Assembly: GCA_963829955.1 (NCBI GenBank)
Contig: CAWHKS010000019.1
Span: forward strand, 408,654-472,653
Direction: 5' to 3'
Length of the DNA stretch: 64,000 nt
Source: DASTFY01 sp963829955
Lineage (GTDB): Bacteria > Actinomycetota > Acidimicrobiia > Acidimicrobiales > Ilumatobacteraceae
The notes under the pieces are model-generated. The model did not search any database and was not told the origin of the DNA. It saw only the letters and a list, made by a program, of their open reading frames with translations. Every line of letters starts with the position of its first letter. Positions within the stretch are counted from its first letter, which is position 1. Below, one piece after another: positions 55,355-63,508 of the stretch. The position numbers and the translations under genes were made by a program.

Positions 55355-55415
55355 GCGAGAAGGGTCTCCTTTGATCGGAACGTTCTGGCACGACGTCACT
55401 CACACTGATGGCTCG

Positions 55416-56699
55416 TCAGAGATACTCGATGTTCCGGCCACCGGGCATGCAATGCCGAGTATCGAGTACAACTTCGGCGAAGCGCTGGACATCGTCAAGA
55501 TCAAACGCAGCGTGGTCGGCCAGCACGACCACAATGTCCGCGGCTCGAAGCTCGTCTACCGAGGCGTCAACACGGGTGATCAGCGATGAGAGAGGCTCCA
55601 CTACATGCGGGTCAGCACCCCGAACGAGGGCACCGCGATCGTGTAACTCGTTGGCGATCGCTACGGCGGGTGACTCACGTGCGTCCCCCGAGTTCCGCTT
55701 GTACGCAAGGCCGAGGAGAAGAACGATCGACCCGGGCAGAGACCTCCCATGGTTGGCAAGGCTGAGTTCAACACGCCTCGCCACGTATGAGGGCATCGCG
55801 GCATTGATCTCGTTGGCCGCCGCGACGAAGCGGAAATCATGCCCGAGCCGGCCTCGTGCGTGCCACGACAGGTACGAAGGGTCGATCGGCAGACAGTGCC
55901 CGCCAACTCCGGGTCCTGGGTCGAACCGCATATATCCGAAGGGCTTTGTCTCTGCGATCCGGAGTGCTTCCCAAATATCAATGCCCAGTTCCCATGCATA
56001 CATGGCCACTTCGTTGACCAGGGCGATGTTGACGTGGCGGAAGGTGTTCTCGAGCAGCTTCGCCAGTTCTGCTTCCCGGACGCCTGCGGCGACCACCGTC
56101 TGGTCGACCATCGTCGTGTAGAATCGTTGGACGGCCTCCAGTGATGCTGGATTGACTCCAGACACTGGCTTCGGGATGCTGGTCAGTTGCCATCGTGCGC
56201 TGCCCGGATCGATGCGCTCGGGGCTGTAGCCGACGAAGAAGTCTGAGGCGGCACTCAGTCGCGACTCGCGCTCGAGCAGCGGAACAAGGAATTCCTCGGT
56301 CGTACCGGGATAGGTCGTCGACTCGAGGATCACCAACGAGCCGGGCCGTACGAGCTTGCCGACGTGGAGAGCGGCGGCCTCCACGTGTGAGAGATCGGGT
56401 TCGCCGAGCCGCAGCGGTGTCGGCACCGTGATTACGGCGATGTCGAATCGGCGACACCTGTCAGGGTCGGTCGTTGGGTGGTACCTGCCGGTGTCTGCCG
56501 CCTGTCTAAGAACCTCGCTCGTGACACCCCCAACGAACGACCGCTGTGCAGCCAACTGCGCAACTCGGGCGCTGTCAGTGTCGAAGCCGACGACGTCGTA
56601 TCCGACTTCAACTGCACGCAGGGCCAGAGGCAGGCCCACGTAGCCTTGTCCGACGACAACGACTTTGCGACGCGCGTGCATCGACGAAGTGTCGCTCAT
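55416..56699 (-). CDS. Nucleotide-sugar (UDP-hexose/HexNAc) 6-dehydrogenase
   Basis: 427 residues, intact, from ATG 56697-56699. N-terminal Rossmann: KVVVVGQGYVGLPLALRAVE and VVGFDTDSARVAQL. SLVILESTTYPGTTEEFLVP, GYSPERIDPGSARWQL and the catalytic PGPGVGGHCLPIDPSYLSW (Cys269) follow. The C-terminal UDP-binding part is LLGLAYKRNSGDARESPAV. The YSPERIDPG and GGHCLPIDP motifs and the STTYPGTT block are of the UDP-N-acetylhexosamine/VipA-WbpA-TviB group as well as general UGDs, so the product is a uronic acid of glucose or of an N-acetylhexosamine. It supplies the acidic sugar for the epimerase at 47557 and the GTs nearby. Confidence 0.92.
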   Translation of the reverse strand: MSDTSSMHARRKVVVVGQGYVGLPLALRAVEVGYDVVGFDTDSARVAQLAAQRSFVGGVTSEVLRQAADTGRYHPTTDPDRCRRFDIAVITVPTPLRLGEPDLSHVEAAALHVGKLVRPGSLVILESTTYPGTTEEFLVPLLERESRLSAASDFFVGYSPERIDPGSARWQLTSIPKPVSGVNPASLEAVQRFYTTMVDQTVVAAGVREAELAKLLENTFRHVNIALVNEVAMYAWELGIDIWEALRIAETKPFGYMRFDPGPGVGGHCLPIDPSYLSWHARGRLGHDFRFVAAANEINAAMPSYVARRVELSLANHGRSLPGSIVLLLGLAYKRNSGDARESPAVAIANELHDRGALVRGADPHVVEPLSSLITRVDASVDELRAADIVVVLADHAAFDLDDVQRFAEVVLDTRHCMPGGRNIEYL

Positions 56700-57301
56700 G
56701 ACGGGAGTCAAGCGTCGGACCGTTGCCGAACGAGTGTCCTCCTGGATCGTGGTGACCAGTCCACCGGGGGGTCCCAGCCGGATCCGGAGTGCCTGTTCCA
56801 CTGGCGACCGAGATCCCTGGGGGTTCCGGGTCACAGACGTCTGGATGTCCTGGCAGGCTGAGAAGCGTTCTAGGCAACCGGGCTTCCTTCCAGATGGGCA
56901 CACCGCAGAACGACTTGTTCGAAGTCGTGAACCTCGGACGTAGCCACGGCTCGGTCACGGAGGTCTGACTCCATGGCACATCCGACGCGGCGCACCAGCG
57001 GCGGCGAGGAACGCACCGAGCACCTTCGGGCGGAGTGCGGAAACTTCTCGACGAGGGCCAGGGCGTCGATGAGGGCACCGCGGCGGGCAAGCCAGTCGAA
57101 CGTCGCACCGTCAACCATCGCCTCGACGTGACCGCCTGTCTCCTCGGTGGCGAGCTCGTCTTCCGTGATTTCGCGGACAGCCGACGCGAACGGCGTGGAC
57201 TCGGATGAGCAGTCCGCACCGCTCCAGGACGGGCATCTGTTCGGTTGCGGGAGCTCAGGACCACGAAGACCGGTGCTGGGCCGGGCTACCCTGCGGTCGG
57301 G
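56700..57301. other. Gene-poor stretch of about 600 bases, with a possible remnant
   Basis: Between the dehydrogenase and the fucosyltransferase. The left 170 bases read only as low-grade frames. On the minus strand about 56870-57160 a frame has coding-like text (ELATEETGGHVEAMVDGATF, DWLARRGALIDALALVEKFP) ending in HLEGSPVA. It could be the 3' part of a lost gene, but I do not recognise it. Confidence 0.35.
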
Positions 57302-58216
57302 ATGGCAGCGAGCGTGTGTGTCGACTTCAGCGACTTCTGGCCTGGCTTCGACAAACATGACAACTGGTTCGTTGACCTGCTGAGCCGACGTTACGACCTG
57401 CAAATTCAGCCGTCACCCGATCTTCTGATCTACTCGTGCTACGGCAGCGACTTCCGACATTACAACTGCCGGCGTGTCCTGATCATGTGGGAGAATCGTG
57501 GCTGGGGCTTCTCCGACTGCGATTACGCCTTCACGTGCGACCGCATCGATCACCCGGATCATTATCGGCTCCCGCCGTGGGCTTGGCGCTTGGACGAGAC
57601 CGACACGTCGCCGCCGGTTGCTGTCGACATCTCGAAGCGAGGATTCGCCAGCGTCGTCGTGTCGAACGGGACAGGCCGTACCCGTAACCGGTTCGTCGAA
57701 CGGCTCACGGCGTACAAACCCGTTGCGTCTGGCGGGCGGTTCAAGAACAACGTCGGCGGACCGGTGAGCGACAAGCAGGCGTTCATCTCGCAATATAAGT
57801 TCAACGTTGCTTTCGAGAACTCCACGTACCCGGGGTACTCGACCGAGAAGCTGTTGCAGGCGATGCTCGCGGGGACGGTGCCGATCTACTGGGGCGACCC
57901 GCAGGTCGGTCGCGACTTCAACACGGCCCGCTTCATCAACGTCCATGACTTCGCCTCGACCGATGCCGTGATCGACAAGATTCGCCAGCTCGACGAGGAT
58001 GACGACGCGTACGCCGCAATGATCGCCGAAACCTGGTTCATCAGAGGTGAAGTGCCAAGATGGGCCACCCCGGACGCCATCCTCGATCGCTTCGACCAAT
58101 TCCTCGCCGATCGACGCATCCCCGTCGCCCAGCGACAGCGATCGCCCACCGTGCTCGGTCGACGACTAGCCGATAGGTGGCGAAAGCGTCAGCGCTACCG
58201 GACCCGCGTCACGTGA
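57302..58216 (+). CDS. Family 10 fucosyltransferase (alpha-1,3/4-type)
   Basis: 304 residues from ATG 57302. It carries the CAZy GT10 hallmark KFNVAFENSTYPGYSTEKLL and continues QAMLAGTVPIYWGDP. In H. pylori FucT and eukaryotic FUTs the same E-N...T-E-K-L...P-I-Y-W-G block binds GDP-fucose. An N-terminal acceptor domain (ASVCVDFSDFWPGFDKHDNW) precedes it, and the C-terminus is basic (RRLADRWRKRQRYRTRV), as in membrane-associated bacterial members. No GDP-fucose biosynthesis genes (gmd, fcl) are in the window, so donor supply lies elsewhere, or another GDP-6-deoxy sugar is used. Its 3' end overlaps the convergent FkbM gene by eight bases. Confidence 0.9.
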   Translation: MAASVCVDFSDFWPGFDKHDNWFVDLLSRRYDLQIQPSPDLLIYSCYGSDFRHYNCRRVLIMWENRGWGFSDCDYAFTCDRIDHPDHYRLPPWAWRLDETDTSPPVAVDISKRGFASVVVSNGTGRTRNRFVERLTAYKPVASGGRFKNNVGGPVSDKQAFISQYKFNVAFENSTYPGYSTEKLLQAMLAGTVPIYWGDPQVGRDFNTARFINVHDFASTDAVIDKIRQLDEDDDAYAAMIAETWFIRGEVPRWATPDAILDRFDQFLADRRIPVAQRQRSPTVLGRRLADRWRKRQRYRTRVT

Positions 58217-58970
58217 AGCGAATGAGACGGCGGCTGTCCGCCGGTACGTAGAGTTCGTCGCGACCGATCCGGCCGACGAGACGGTAGCCGGCGCGCCGCA
58301 TCATCGATGCGATCTTGTACTCGCCGTAGTTGTTCTCCACCAGCACCACTGGCATCCCAAACGCAGCGAGGTCGATCGAACGCAATACGCCGCATTCGCC
58401 TCCTTCCACGTCCACCAGCAGCAAGTCGAGCCGGTTGATGTCAGCGTCAGTCAGCACAACCGACAAGCGACCAGAAGGCACCACGACCGTCCTCCCCGGG
58501 ACGTTCACGCCCGCGTCCCGTTCGATCCGTCGAGCATGGCGTGCGTCCATGGACGCCGTCAGGCCGCTCAGCATCACCGCGCCACCCGGGGCGACCATGA
58601 ACTCAGCCGTGCCGCTGTCGCCGTCGGTTATCGCTGCGTGCACGCAGAGCGACGAACGGGCCGCTGCACAGGCGGCGAACACGTCGGGATTGGCCTCAAT
58701 ACAGACACCCGACCACGCGCGTTGCTGCTCCAAGTAGTAGCTGTTCGAGTACGTGACACCGTCGTAGGCACCCACGTCCGCGAACACCCCCCTACACATC
58801 CCAGCGAACACGTGCCGGTCCAGCACCACGTCCTGGCCCCACTGCGAGCAGTAACCCGCCGACTGCACCTGCTCGGGCGGCATGCCCAGCTGTGGCGTCT
58901 CCCACCGATAGGACAAGCGCCGCACAACGGGCTCCAGAGCGCGTCGGGCGAGGCGCCGGAGTTGCTGCAT
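58209..58970 (-). CDS. FkbM-family methyltransferase
   Basis: 253 residues from ATG 58968-58970 (ATG 59000 is in frame). FkbM landmarks: SQWGQDVVLDRHVFAG (substrate-side), GVFADVGAYDGVTYSNSYYL (motif I D-x-G-A), SGVCIEANPDVFAACAAARS (motif II E-x-x-P), LDLLLVDVEGGECGVLRSID (post-motif) and PVVLVENNYGEYKIASMMRR with YRLVGRIGRDELYV. It is likely to O-methylate a sugar hydroxyl of the glycan. Convergent with the fucosyltransferase, so it might act on the fucosyl unit (inference only). Confidence 0.87.
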   Translation of the reverse strand: MQQLRRLARRALEPVVRRLSYRWETPQLGMPPEQVQSAGYCSQWGQDVVLDRHVFAGMCRGVFADVGAYDGVTYSNSYYLEQQRAWSGVCIEANPDVFAACAAARSSLCVHAAITDGDSGTAEFMVAPGGAVMLSGLTASMDARHARRIERDAGVNVPGRTVVVPSGRLSVVLTDADINRLDLLLVDVEGGECGVLRSIDLAAFGMPVVLVENNYGEYKIASMMRRAGYRLVGRIGRDELYVPADSRRLIRFT

Positions 58971-59627
58971 CAGCGAAATGCTGCCACCGCGGACGACCAT
59001 CCAGAGACGTTCGCCTCATACGCTGGGTGGTGTGGCTGGAGCTCGACGTGCCGATGGTCTGGCTGGAGCACCCGCGCCGCTTCGGCAGGCGCTGCAGTGG
59101 TTCCAGTCGAGGCGCGGCACCGAGATTCCGTGGCCGTCTGATCCGGACCCCGACTGGTCCGAGGTTGAGGGCTGCCAAGGCGCTCGCAATGGGCCCTACC
59201 GCCGGAGATGTGCCAACGACGATCGCGCGCAGAACCTCGGCCGCAGTGGAGTCGGACGAGTGCGCGGGATGGCAACACACGATCGGTCGGGCGACGCCTC
59301 GCCGCAGTGGGGGCCCGCGAGGCGGAACAATACACGCGGCCACCAGCCGTGCCAGGTGAACCGACGTCGCATCGGCGCGATGCATTCACACGCCGAAGAC
59401 TCCGCCCAATCGGTTCGGTGAACATCGCGGGTCGACTGTGCCAAGATCTGACCGACGCGCCCGAAGGTGGTTCGTACACGCTCAAGAGATTGAGCAACAC
59501 TGGTTACATGGAGGATCTAACGCCTGATGCCCACTTCTGGGTGAATCAAGCCGTTGCGGACTACTACGGAGCGGTCCAGATCGTCGGCCGTTAGCGATTC
59601 GATTGTGGTCGGCACGGCCTTCGGCGA
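58971..59627. other. 657-base region without a supported gene
   Basis: Overlapping open frames on both strands, none with recognisable sequence. A lower-GC patch at about 59450-59594 reads DLTDAPEGGSYTLKRLSNTG and DAHFWVNQAVADYYGAVQIV on the plus strand. It looks like the tail of an imported gene but is not assignable. The region adjoins an IS3 remnant, so it is probably debris of insertions. Confidence 0.4.
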
Positions 59628-59710
59628 CCTCGGCACCTTCGCCCAGGAGCCGATCGGCCTCCGGAACCTGGATGACCTGGTCGGGCGGGTGCCTCGCCGT
59701 GCCACAACCC
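59628..59710 (-). mobile_element. IS3-family OrfA fragment, degenerate
   Basis: The minus strand reads HPPDQVIQVPEADRLLGEGAEV, close to the IS3 OrfA helix (HTPEQIIRKLREADRLLGEG at 61951). One base change of frame and several substitutions separate it from a working start. Only about 28 codons remain. Confidence 0.65.
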
Positions 59711-59841
59711 GACCCGACGCTCGACCAGATCCGCGTAAGCTGGTCAGGCGTTCGTACAGGTCGTTCAGCAATGCCTTGAGCGGACAGACGTATAGAACCG
59801 TCGTCCTTGGCGCAAGGTTCGGTCACGGTGATCAACGACGG

Positions 59842-60799
59842 TCACTGGGCGGAACGGTCGACGTGGCGCACGTCCGAGCCGGCGTTTCCCTTCGCGAGCG
59901 TCAGGTAGAGGAACGGCTGGAACCAGGCCCGGTGTGTCGACGGCGCGTACTGTCTCAGTGCCCGCTCGGTGCGTCCCGCCGTTGAGAGTGCCCATCCCAC
60001 CCGACGTGCAGGATTGGCGGCCCTGCGGTCGAGCTGCATGCAACTGCGCACCTCGAGTCGCCGGTGGTCACCGATCGCCACGTCGAACTCGTGGAAGCTG
60101 ACCCCACGACCACGCCGAAGGAATCCGAGCATCTGGCTGGCCGGATCGGTGTAGACGCCTCCACCGAACGTGGCACGTTGGCTGAATGTCGCGTAATCGA
60201 ATGCGAGAGCGTCCGGGAGCCACGAGAAGAACGGCAACTGCGACGTGTGCGAGTCGACCGGCCACAGCCTGTTGGGTGTCTCGATCAGCGTGAGCAGACC
60301 GCCCGGGGAAAGTAGATTCCACGCGGCTCGCAGGGAGGCGACACGTTCGACGACGAGCATGTGCTCGAGGCTCGCCCAGAAGATGACCCAGTCGAAGTCA
60401 ACGCCGTCGGCGTGATCAACCTCCGCGGCGTTGGCACAGCGGAAGTCGGCGTGCAGCCCTGCGCCCTCGAGATGCCGACGGGCCTCGTCGATCACGGACT
60501 GATCAACGTCGACGGCCATGACGCGCGCTGCCTGCTCGCACAGCGCGAATGTCGACGCGCCGGTCCCACACCCGATCTCGAGGATGTCGACGTCGCGCAA
60601 GCGATCTGGTCGCGTCCAACCAGGGAACGACTTCGACTCGATCGCGCGCCAACCGTTCGAGCCAGGCCGAGTCGACCGTCGTCGGAACCGCGAGCCAGCG
60701 CTCGCGCAAGAACGATGGCACCGCGCGTTCGTCGCGTAGCGTGATCAGCGATCGCGCTCGGAGCTCGAGGCTCATCCGCGCAGTCGTCAAAGCGCTCAT
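59842..60799 (-). CDS. SAM-dependent methyltransferase, frameshifted
   Basis: ATG 60797-60799 reads MSALTTARMSLELRARSLIT and SFLRERWLAVPTTVDSAWLE, an N-terminal helical cap. A frame change near 60600 restores RDVDILEIGCGTGASTFALC (motif I), VMAVDVDQSVIDEARRHLEG (motif II), VDFDWVIFWASLEHMLVVER (motif IV) and AWNLLSPGGLLTLIETPNRL (motif V). The C-terminal domain (DYATFSQRATFGGGVYTDPA) and a basic tail follow. The restored length is about 319 residues. Its ATG overlaps the TGA of the upstream FkbM gene, so the two methyltransferases are translated together and probably act on the same glycan. Confidence 0.8.
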
Positions 60800-61620
60800 C
60801 CCACCGTCCTCGAGGATCCCGGACAGGAACGCCGCGCGATCAGGCATTCGTCACGCGTCGAATGGAATGGATAGCCCCGCGTCGCAGAAACAAACGCCTG
60901 GGTGCAACCCGGCCGGAAGCGGTCGTGCAGTTCGGCAATGACGGCGTCGACCTGGCCGATCCACGGCTCGCTCCGTCCGAGGACGTCCACCTCGCCCCCT
61001 TCGATGTCGAGCTTGAGGAGGTCAATGCGATCGACGCCAAGTCGATCGACCAGCGACTCCATGCTGACGCAGCCGACCGACCCGATCACCCGTCCGTCCG
61101 TCCACGGCCGCTCCGGCGACTGCACGCGGATCCCCCAGGGCCCGAGGCCCGGATCGACAATGGCGCACCGTCCATCGACATCCATCAACGCTCCGTGAAC
61201 TACCTCGACGTTGGGCACGGTATGTGTATTGCGGTGCAACAACTCGACGTTGTCGTCGTCCGGCTCAATTGCTACGACGCGGGCTCGTGGATATCGCAGT
61301 GCGAACCACAGAGCCGAGTAGCCGGCGTTCGCGCCGGCATCGATGATGGTCCGCGGATCATCGAGACCGAGCTCGTAGCAGCGCGCGCCGAACACGTGCA
61401 GCAGCGTCTGCATGTCGCTCTCTCGTCGACCGAATCGCACGGCCACCTCGACACGCTCGCCCGGCGGCCGGAGCAGCCTGACCGTGGAGCGCGCCCGCGA
61501 ATCGAGCACGGTGTATCGCAGACCGGTCCAGAAGCCGAACGCCTCGACGCGCAGGGCGAGCCGCTTGGCGAACCAGAGGTTCAGCCTCACGAGACGTTCG
61601 GCGCTCAAGTCCCCTGCCAC
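60796..61620 (-). CDS. FkbM-family methyltransferase
   Basis: 274 residues, intact, GTG start at 61618-61620. It has FGRRESDMQTLLHVFGARCY, TIIDAGANAGYSALWFALRY (motif I), ARVVAIEPDDDNVELLHRNT (motif II with ExxxxN/L), WGIRVQSPERPWTDGRVIGS, VDRIDLLKLDIEGGEVDVLG (the KLDIEG block typical of FkbM) and VDAVIAELHDRFRPGCTQAF. The N-terminus (LVRLNLWFAKRLALRVEAFG) is amphipathic, suggesting membrane contact. An O-methyltransferase for a sugar unit is likely. It is the first gene of a two-gene ATGA-overlapped unit. Confidence 0.88.
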   Translation of the reverse strand: MAGDLSAERLVRLNLWFAKRLALRVEAFGFWTGLRYTVLDSRARSTVRLLRPPGERVEVAVRFGRRESDMQTLLHVFGARCYELGLDDPRTIIDAGANAGYSALWFALRYPRARVVAIEPDDDNVELLHRNTHTVPNVEVVHGALMDVDGRCAIVDPGLGPWGIRVQSPERPWTDGRVIGSVGCVSMESLVDRLGVDRIDLLKLDIEGGEVDVLGRSEPWIGQVDAVIAELHDRFRPGCTQAFVSATRGYPFHSTRDECLIARRSCPGSSRTVG

Positions 61621-62422
61621 TCACATCGTTCCCGTGCCGCGGCCCGGCTCATCCGCTCCACGGTAATGGGCGGATCAGCCGGGCGGCCTCACGGACATCA
61701 GCTGCCATCGCCGTCGGGTTGAACGACCTGGCCCATGCGCCCGCGCAGTGCGCCCAACGCGCCGCGCAAGCGGAGGCGCGTGATCTCCGTGCTGCCCCGC
61801 GCGAGGTGGACGAGGTTGATCTTCGCCTCCCGGACCGCCCAGCCCCGGCCGAGAAGGGGCGACCGCCGGATTGGCCTGACCCCCTGAGATCGGTCCACCA
61901 GTTGTGAGAGTCCGTTGCCCAGGATGGCTGGGCGAAGGAGGCTCATCACGATGGCTCGACGCAGGCACACGCCTGAGCAGATCATCCGCAAGCTCCGCGA
62001 GGCCGACCGGCTCCTCGGCGAAGGCGCCGAGGTCGCTGATGTCGCTCGGCACCTGGAGGTGTGCGGCCAGTGGGTCCGCCAGCGTTCTCGCTGGATCTGC
62101 TTCCGGCCGCCGGCGGGGGGTGATGGCCCGCCAGTGGTCGAGTTCAGGCGGCCATGGACGCCGTCGTGGAGCCGGTGCAGCGACGCGGAGTGGAGCGGCT
62201 GATAATCGAGAGCCGCTCGACGAGCTCGGGAGCTGCGCCGTCACATCGGCTACCTACCGGGAGAGCTGCGGCTCGATCGAGCGGCTGACTGTCCAGCAGA
62301 CGGAGCGATCTGGGTACTGTCCTCGGTTCGGCCGTGCGCTGCCCGCGCCGCGGTTGGCGTGGGAGGCCGATCGCGGCCCGGTGTTCGCCAACTGTCTCGG
62401 CCAGATCTCCGTACGACTCGCC
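61621..62422. other. 802-base junction region with insertion debris
   Basis: No intact gene. It holds the IS3 remnant described separately and, before it, an unassignable minus-strand text (GWAVREAKINLVHLARGSTE) at about 61740-61850 that may be an eroded gene end. The right 230 bases, up to the inverted repeat, show nothing recognisable. Confidence 0.5.
61877..62065 (+). mobile_element. IS3-family left end with truncated OrfA
   Basis: TGACCCCC at 61877-61884 is an IS3-type terminus. At ATG 61951 OrfA begins with MARRRHTPEQIIRKLREADR, then LLGEGAEVADVARHLEV, the HTH region of IS3 OrfA. Homology stops after about 37 codons and no OrfB follows. It lies about 360 bases before copy B of the inverted repeat. 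Confidence 0.75.
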
Positions 62423-62459
62423 GCATGATCGCCGCCAAGTGTGGGTAGTAGTGGTGGCG

Positions 62460-63446
62460 ATGGATGCAATCACGATGCTCAAGGAAGACCACCAGGCCGT
62501 GGAGCGACTGTTCAAGCGGTTCGAGAAGGCCGGTGATCGTGCGTTTGCCGAGAAGCGGAGGCTCGCTGACCAGATCGTCGAGGCCTTGTCGAGGCACGCC
62601 GCGATCGAAGAGCAGGTTTTCTATCCTGTGGCGAGGGCCACTGTTCCCGGTACCGAGGACGTCGTGCTGGAGAGCCTTGAGGAGCACCACATCGTCAAGT
62701 GGGTGCTGTCGGAGCTGGATGGCATGGATCCGGCGGGAGAGCGCTTCGAGGCCAAGATGACCGTGCTCATTGAGAACGTTCGTCATCACGTCGAGGAGGA
62801 AGAGCACGAGTTCTTCCCCAAGGTACGGGCGGAGCTCGATCGCAAGGTGCTGGCCGAGCTGGGGCGGGCGCTGGAGGCTGCGAAGGAGCTGGCACCGAGC
62901 CATCCCCATCCGCGTTCGCCTGACACACCTCCCGGGAACTTGGCCGCGGCTGGCGGGAATGGTGGACCGCATCAGCGACACGGTGAGTGGTGTGGCGCAG
63001 GGCAGCGTGACTGCCGTGCAGGATCTGGTCGCGTTGATCCTGGGCCGGCGGAAGCGGTCAGCGGCGCCGACGGGGTCGAAGGCGGCCCGCGACACGGCGC
63101 AAGACGTGCGGGGCGGGGCGTCGAAGCTCACCGACGACGCCATCGCGGCGGCGGTACGGGCCAAGGAGACGGCGTCGACGGCTGCGACCGGCGTGAAGAA
63201 GACCGCGACGACCGCGGTCGATGCCACGAAGGACACCGCCCGGGTCGCCAAGAAGAGCGCAAGGCGGACCACGGCGACGGCGCGTCGCTCGGCAAAGCGA
63301 ACGGCCTCGACAGCGAAGCGGAGCTCGGCCACCCGTCCGCCGACGCGCCCGGTCCGGAGCGAAGAAGGCGGCCTCGACGACGCGCCGCACCGCCAAGAAG
63401 GCCACGTCGACGACCAGCTGACTCGCTCGGCCTGCAGGCTCCCTGA
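62460..63446 (+). CDS. Hemerythrin/HHE-domain protein, copy B, tail out of frame
   Basis: From ATG 62460 the HHE domain is intact and nearly identical to that at 3030-3995: DHQAVERLF, RHAAIEEQVFYP, EEHHIVKWVL and VRHHVEEEEHEFFP. After LAAAGG (about 62953) a five-base deletion relative to copy A throws the frame. The literal protein gains an Arg/Gly-rich tail to 63446. The original tail continues in the second frame (MVDRISDTVSGVAQG, KKTATTAVDATKDTARVAKK) and, after a one-base insertion near 63350, in the third (KKAASTTRRTAKKATSTTS, stop 63419-63421). So the iron/O2-binding domain survives, but the histone-like tail is scrambled. It is either a decaying duplicate or mis-sequenced. Confidence 0.72.
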   Translation: MDAITMLKEDHQAVERLFKRFEKAGDRAFAEKRRLADQIVEALSRHAAIEEQVFYPVARATVPGTEDVVLESLEEHHIVKWVLSELDGMDPAGERFEAKMTVLIENVRHHVEEEEHEFFPKVRAELDRKVLAELGRALEAAKELAPSHPHPRSPDTPPGNLAAAGGNGGPHQRHGEWCGAGQRDCRAGSGRVDPGPAEAVSGADGVEGGPRHGARRAGRGVEAHRRRHRGGGTGQGDGVDGCDRREEDRDDRGRCHEGHRPGRQEERKADHGDGASLGKANGLDSEAELGHPSADAPGPERRRRPRRRAAPPRRPRRRPADSLGLQAP

Positions 63447-63451
63447 GCGAG
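63422..63451. terminator. Hairpin between hemerythrin and iron permease copy B
   Basis: CTCGCTC (63422-63428) pairs with GAGCGAG (63445-63451), with a GCCTGCAGGC palindrome inside. It lies in the extra sequence that copy A lacks, so the two genes may be less tightly coupled here than in copy A. Confidence 0.4.
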
Positions 63452-63508
63452 GCTGTTCGGCAACGTCGCTCTCGTGGGGTCCCAGGCGCGTCTGTAGCGT
63501 GCCGCGAA

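Noticed and set aside
61675..62244. Minus-strand 189-codon frame over the IS3 remnant
   Set aside because: Antisense to OrfA text; Pro/Arg/Gly-rich and without family features.
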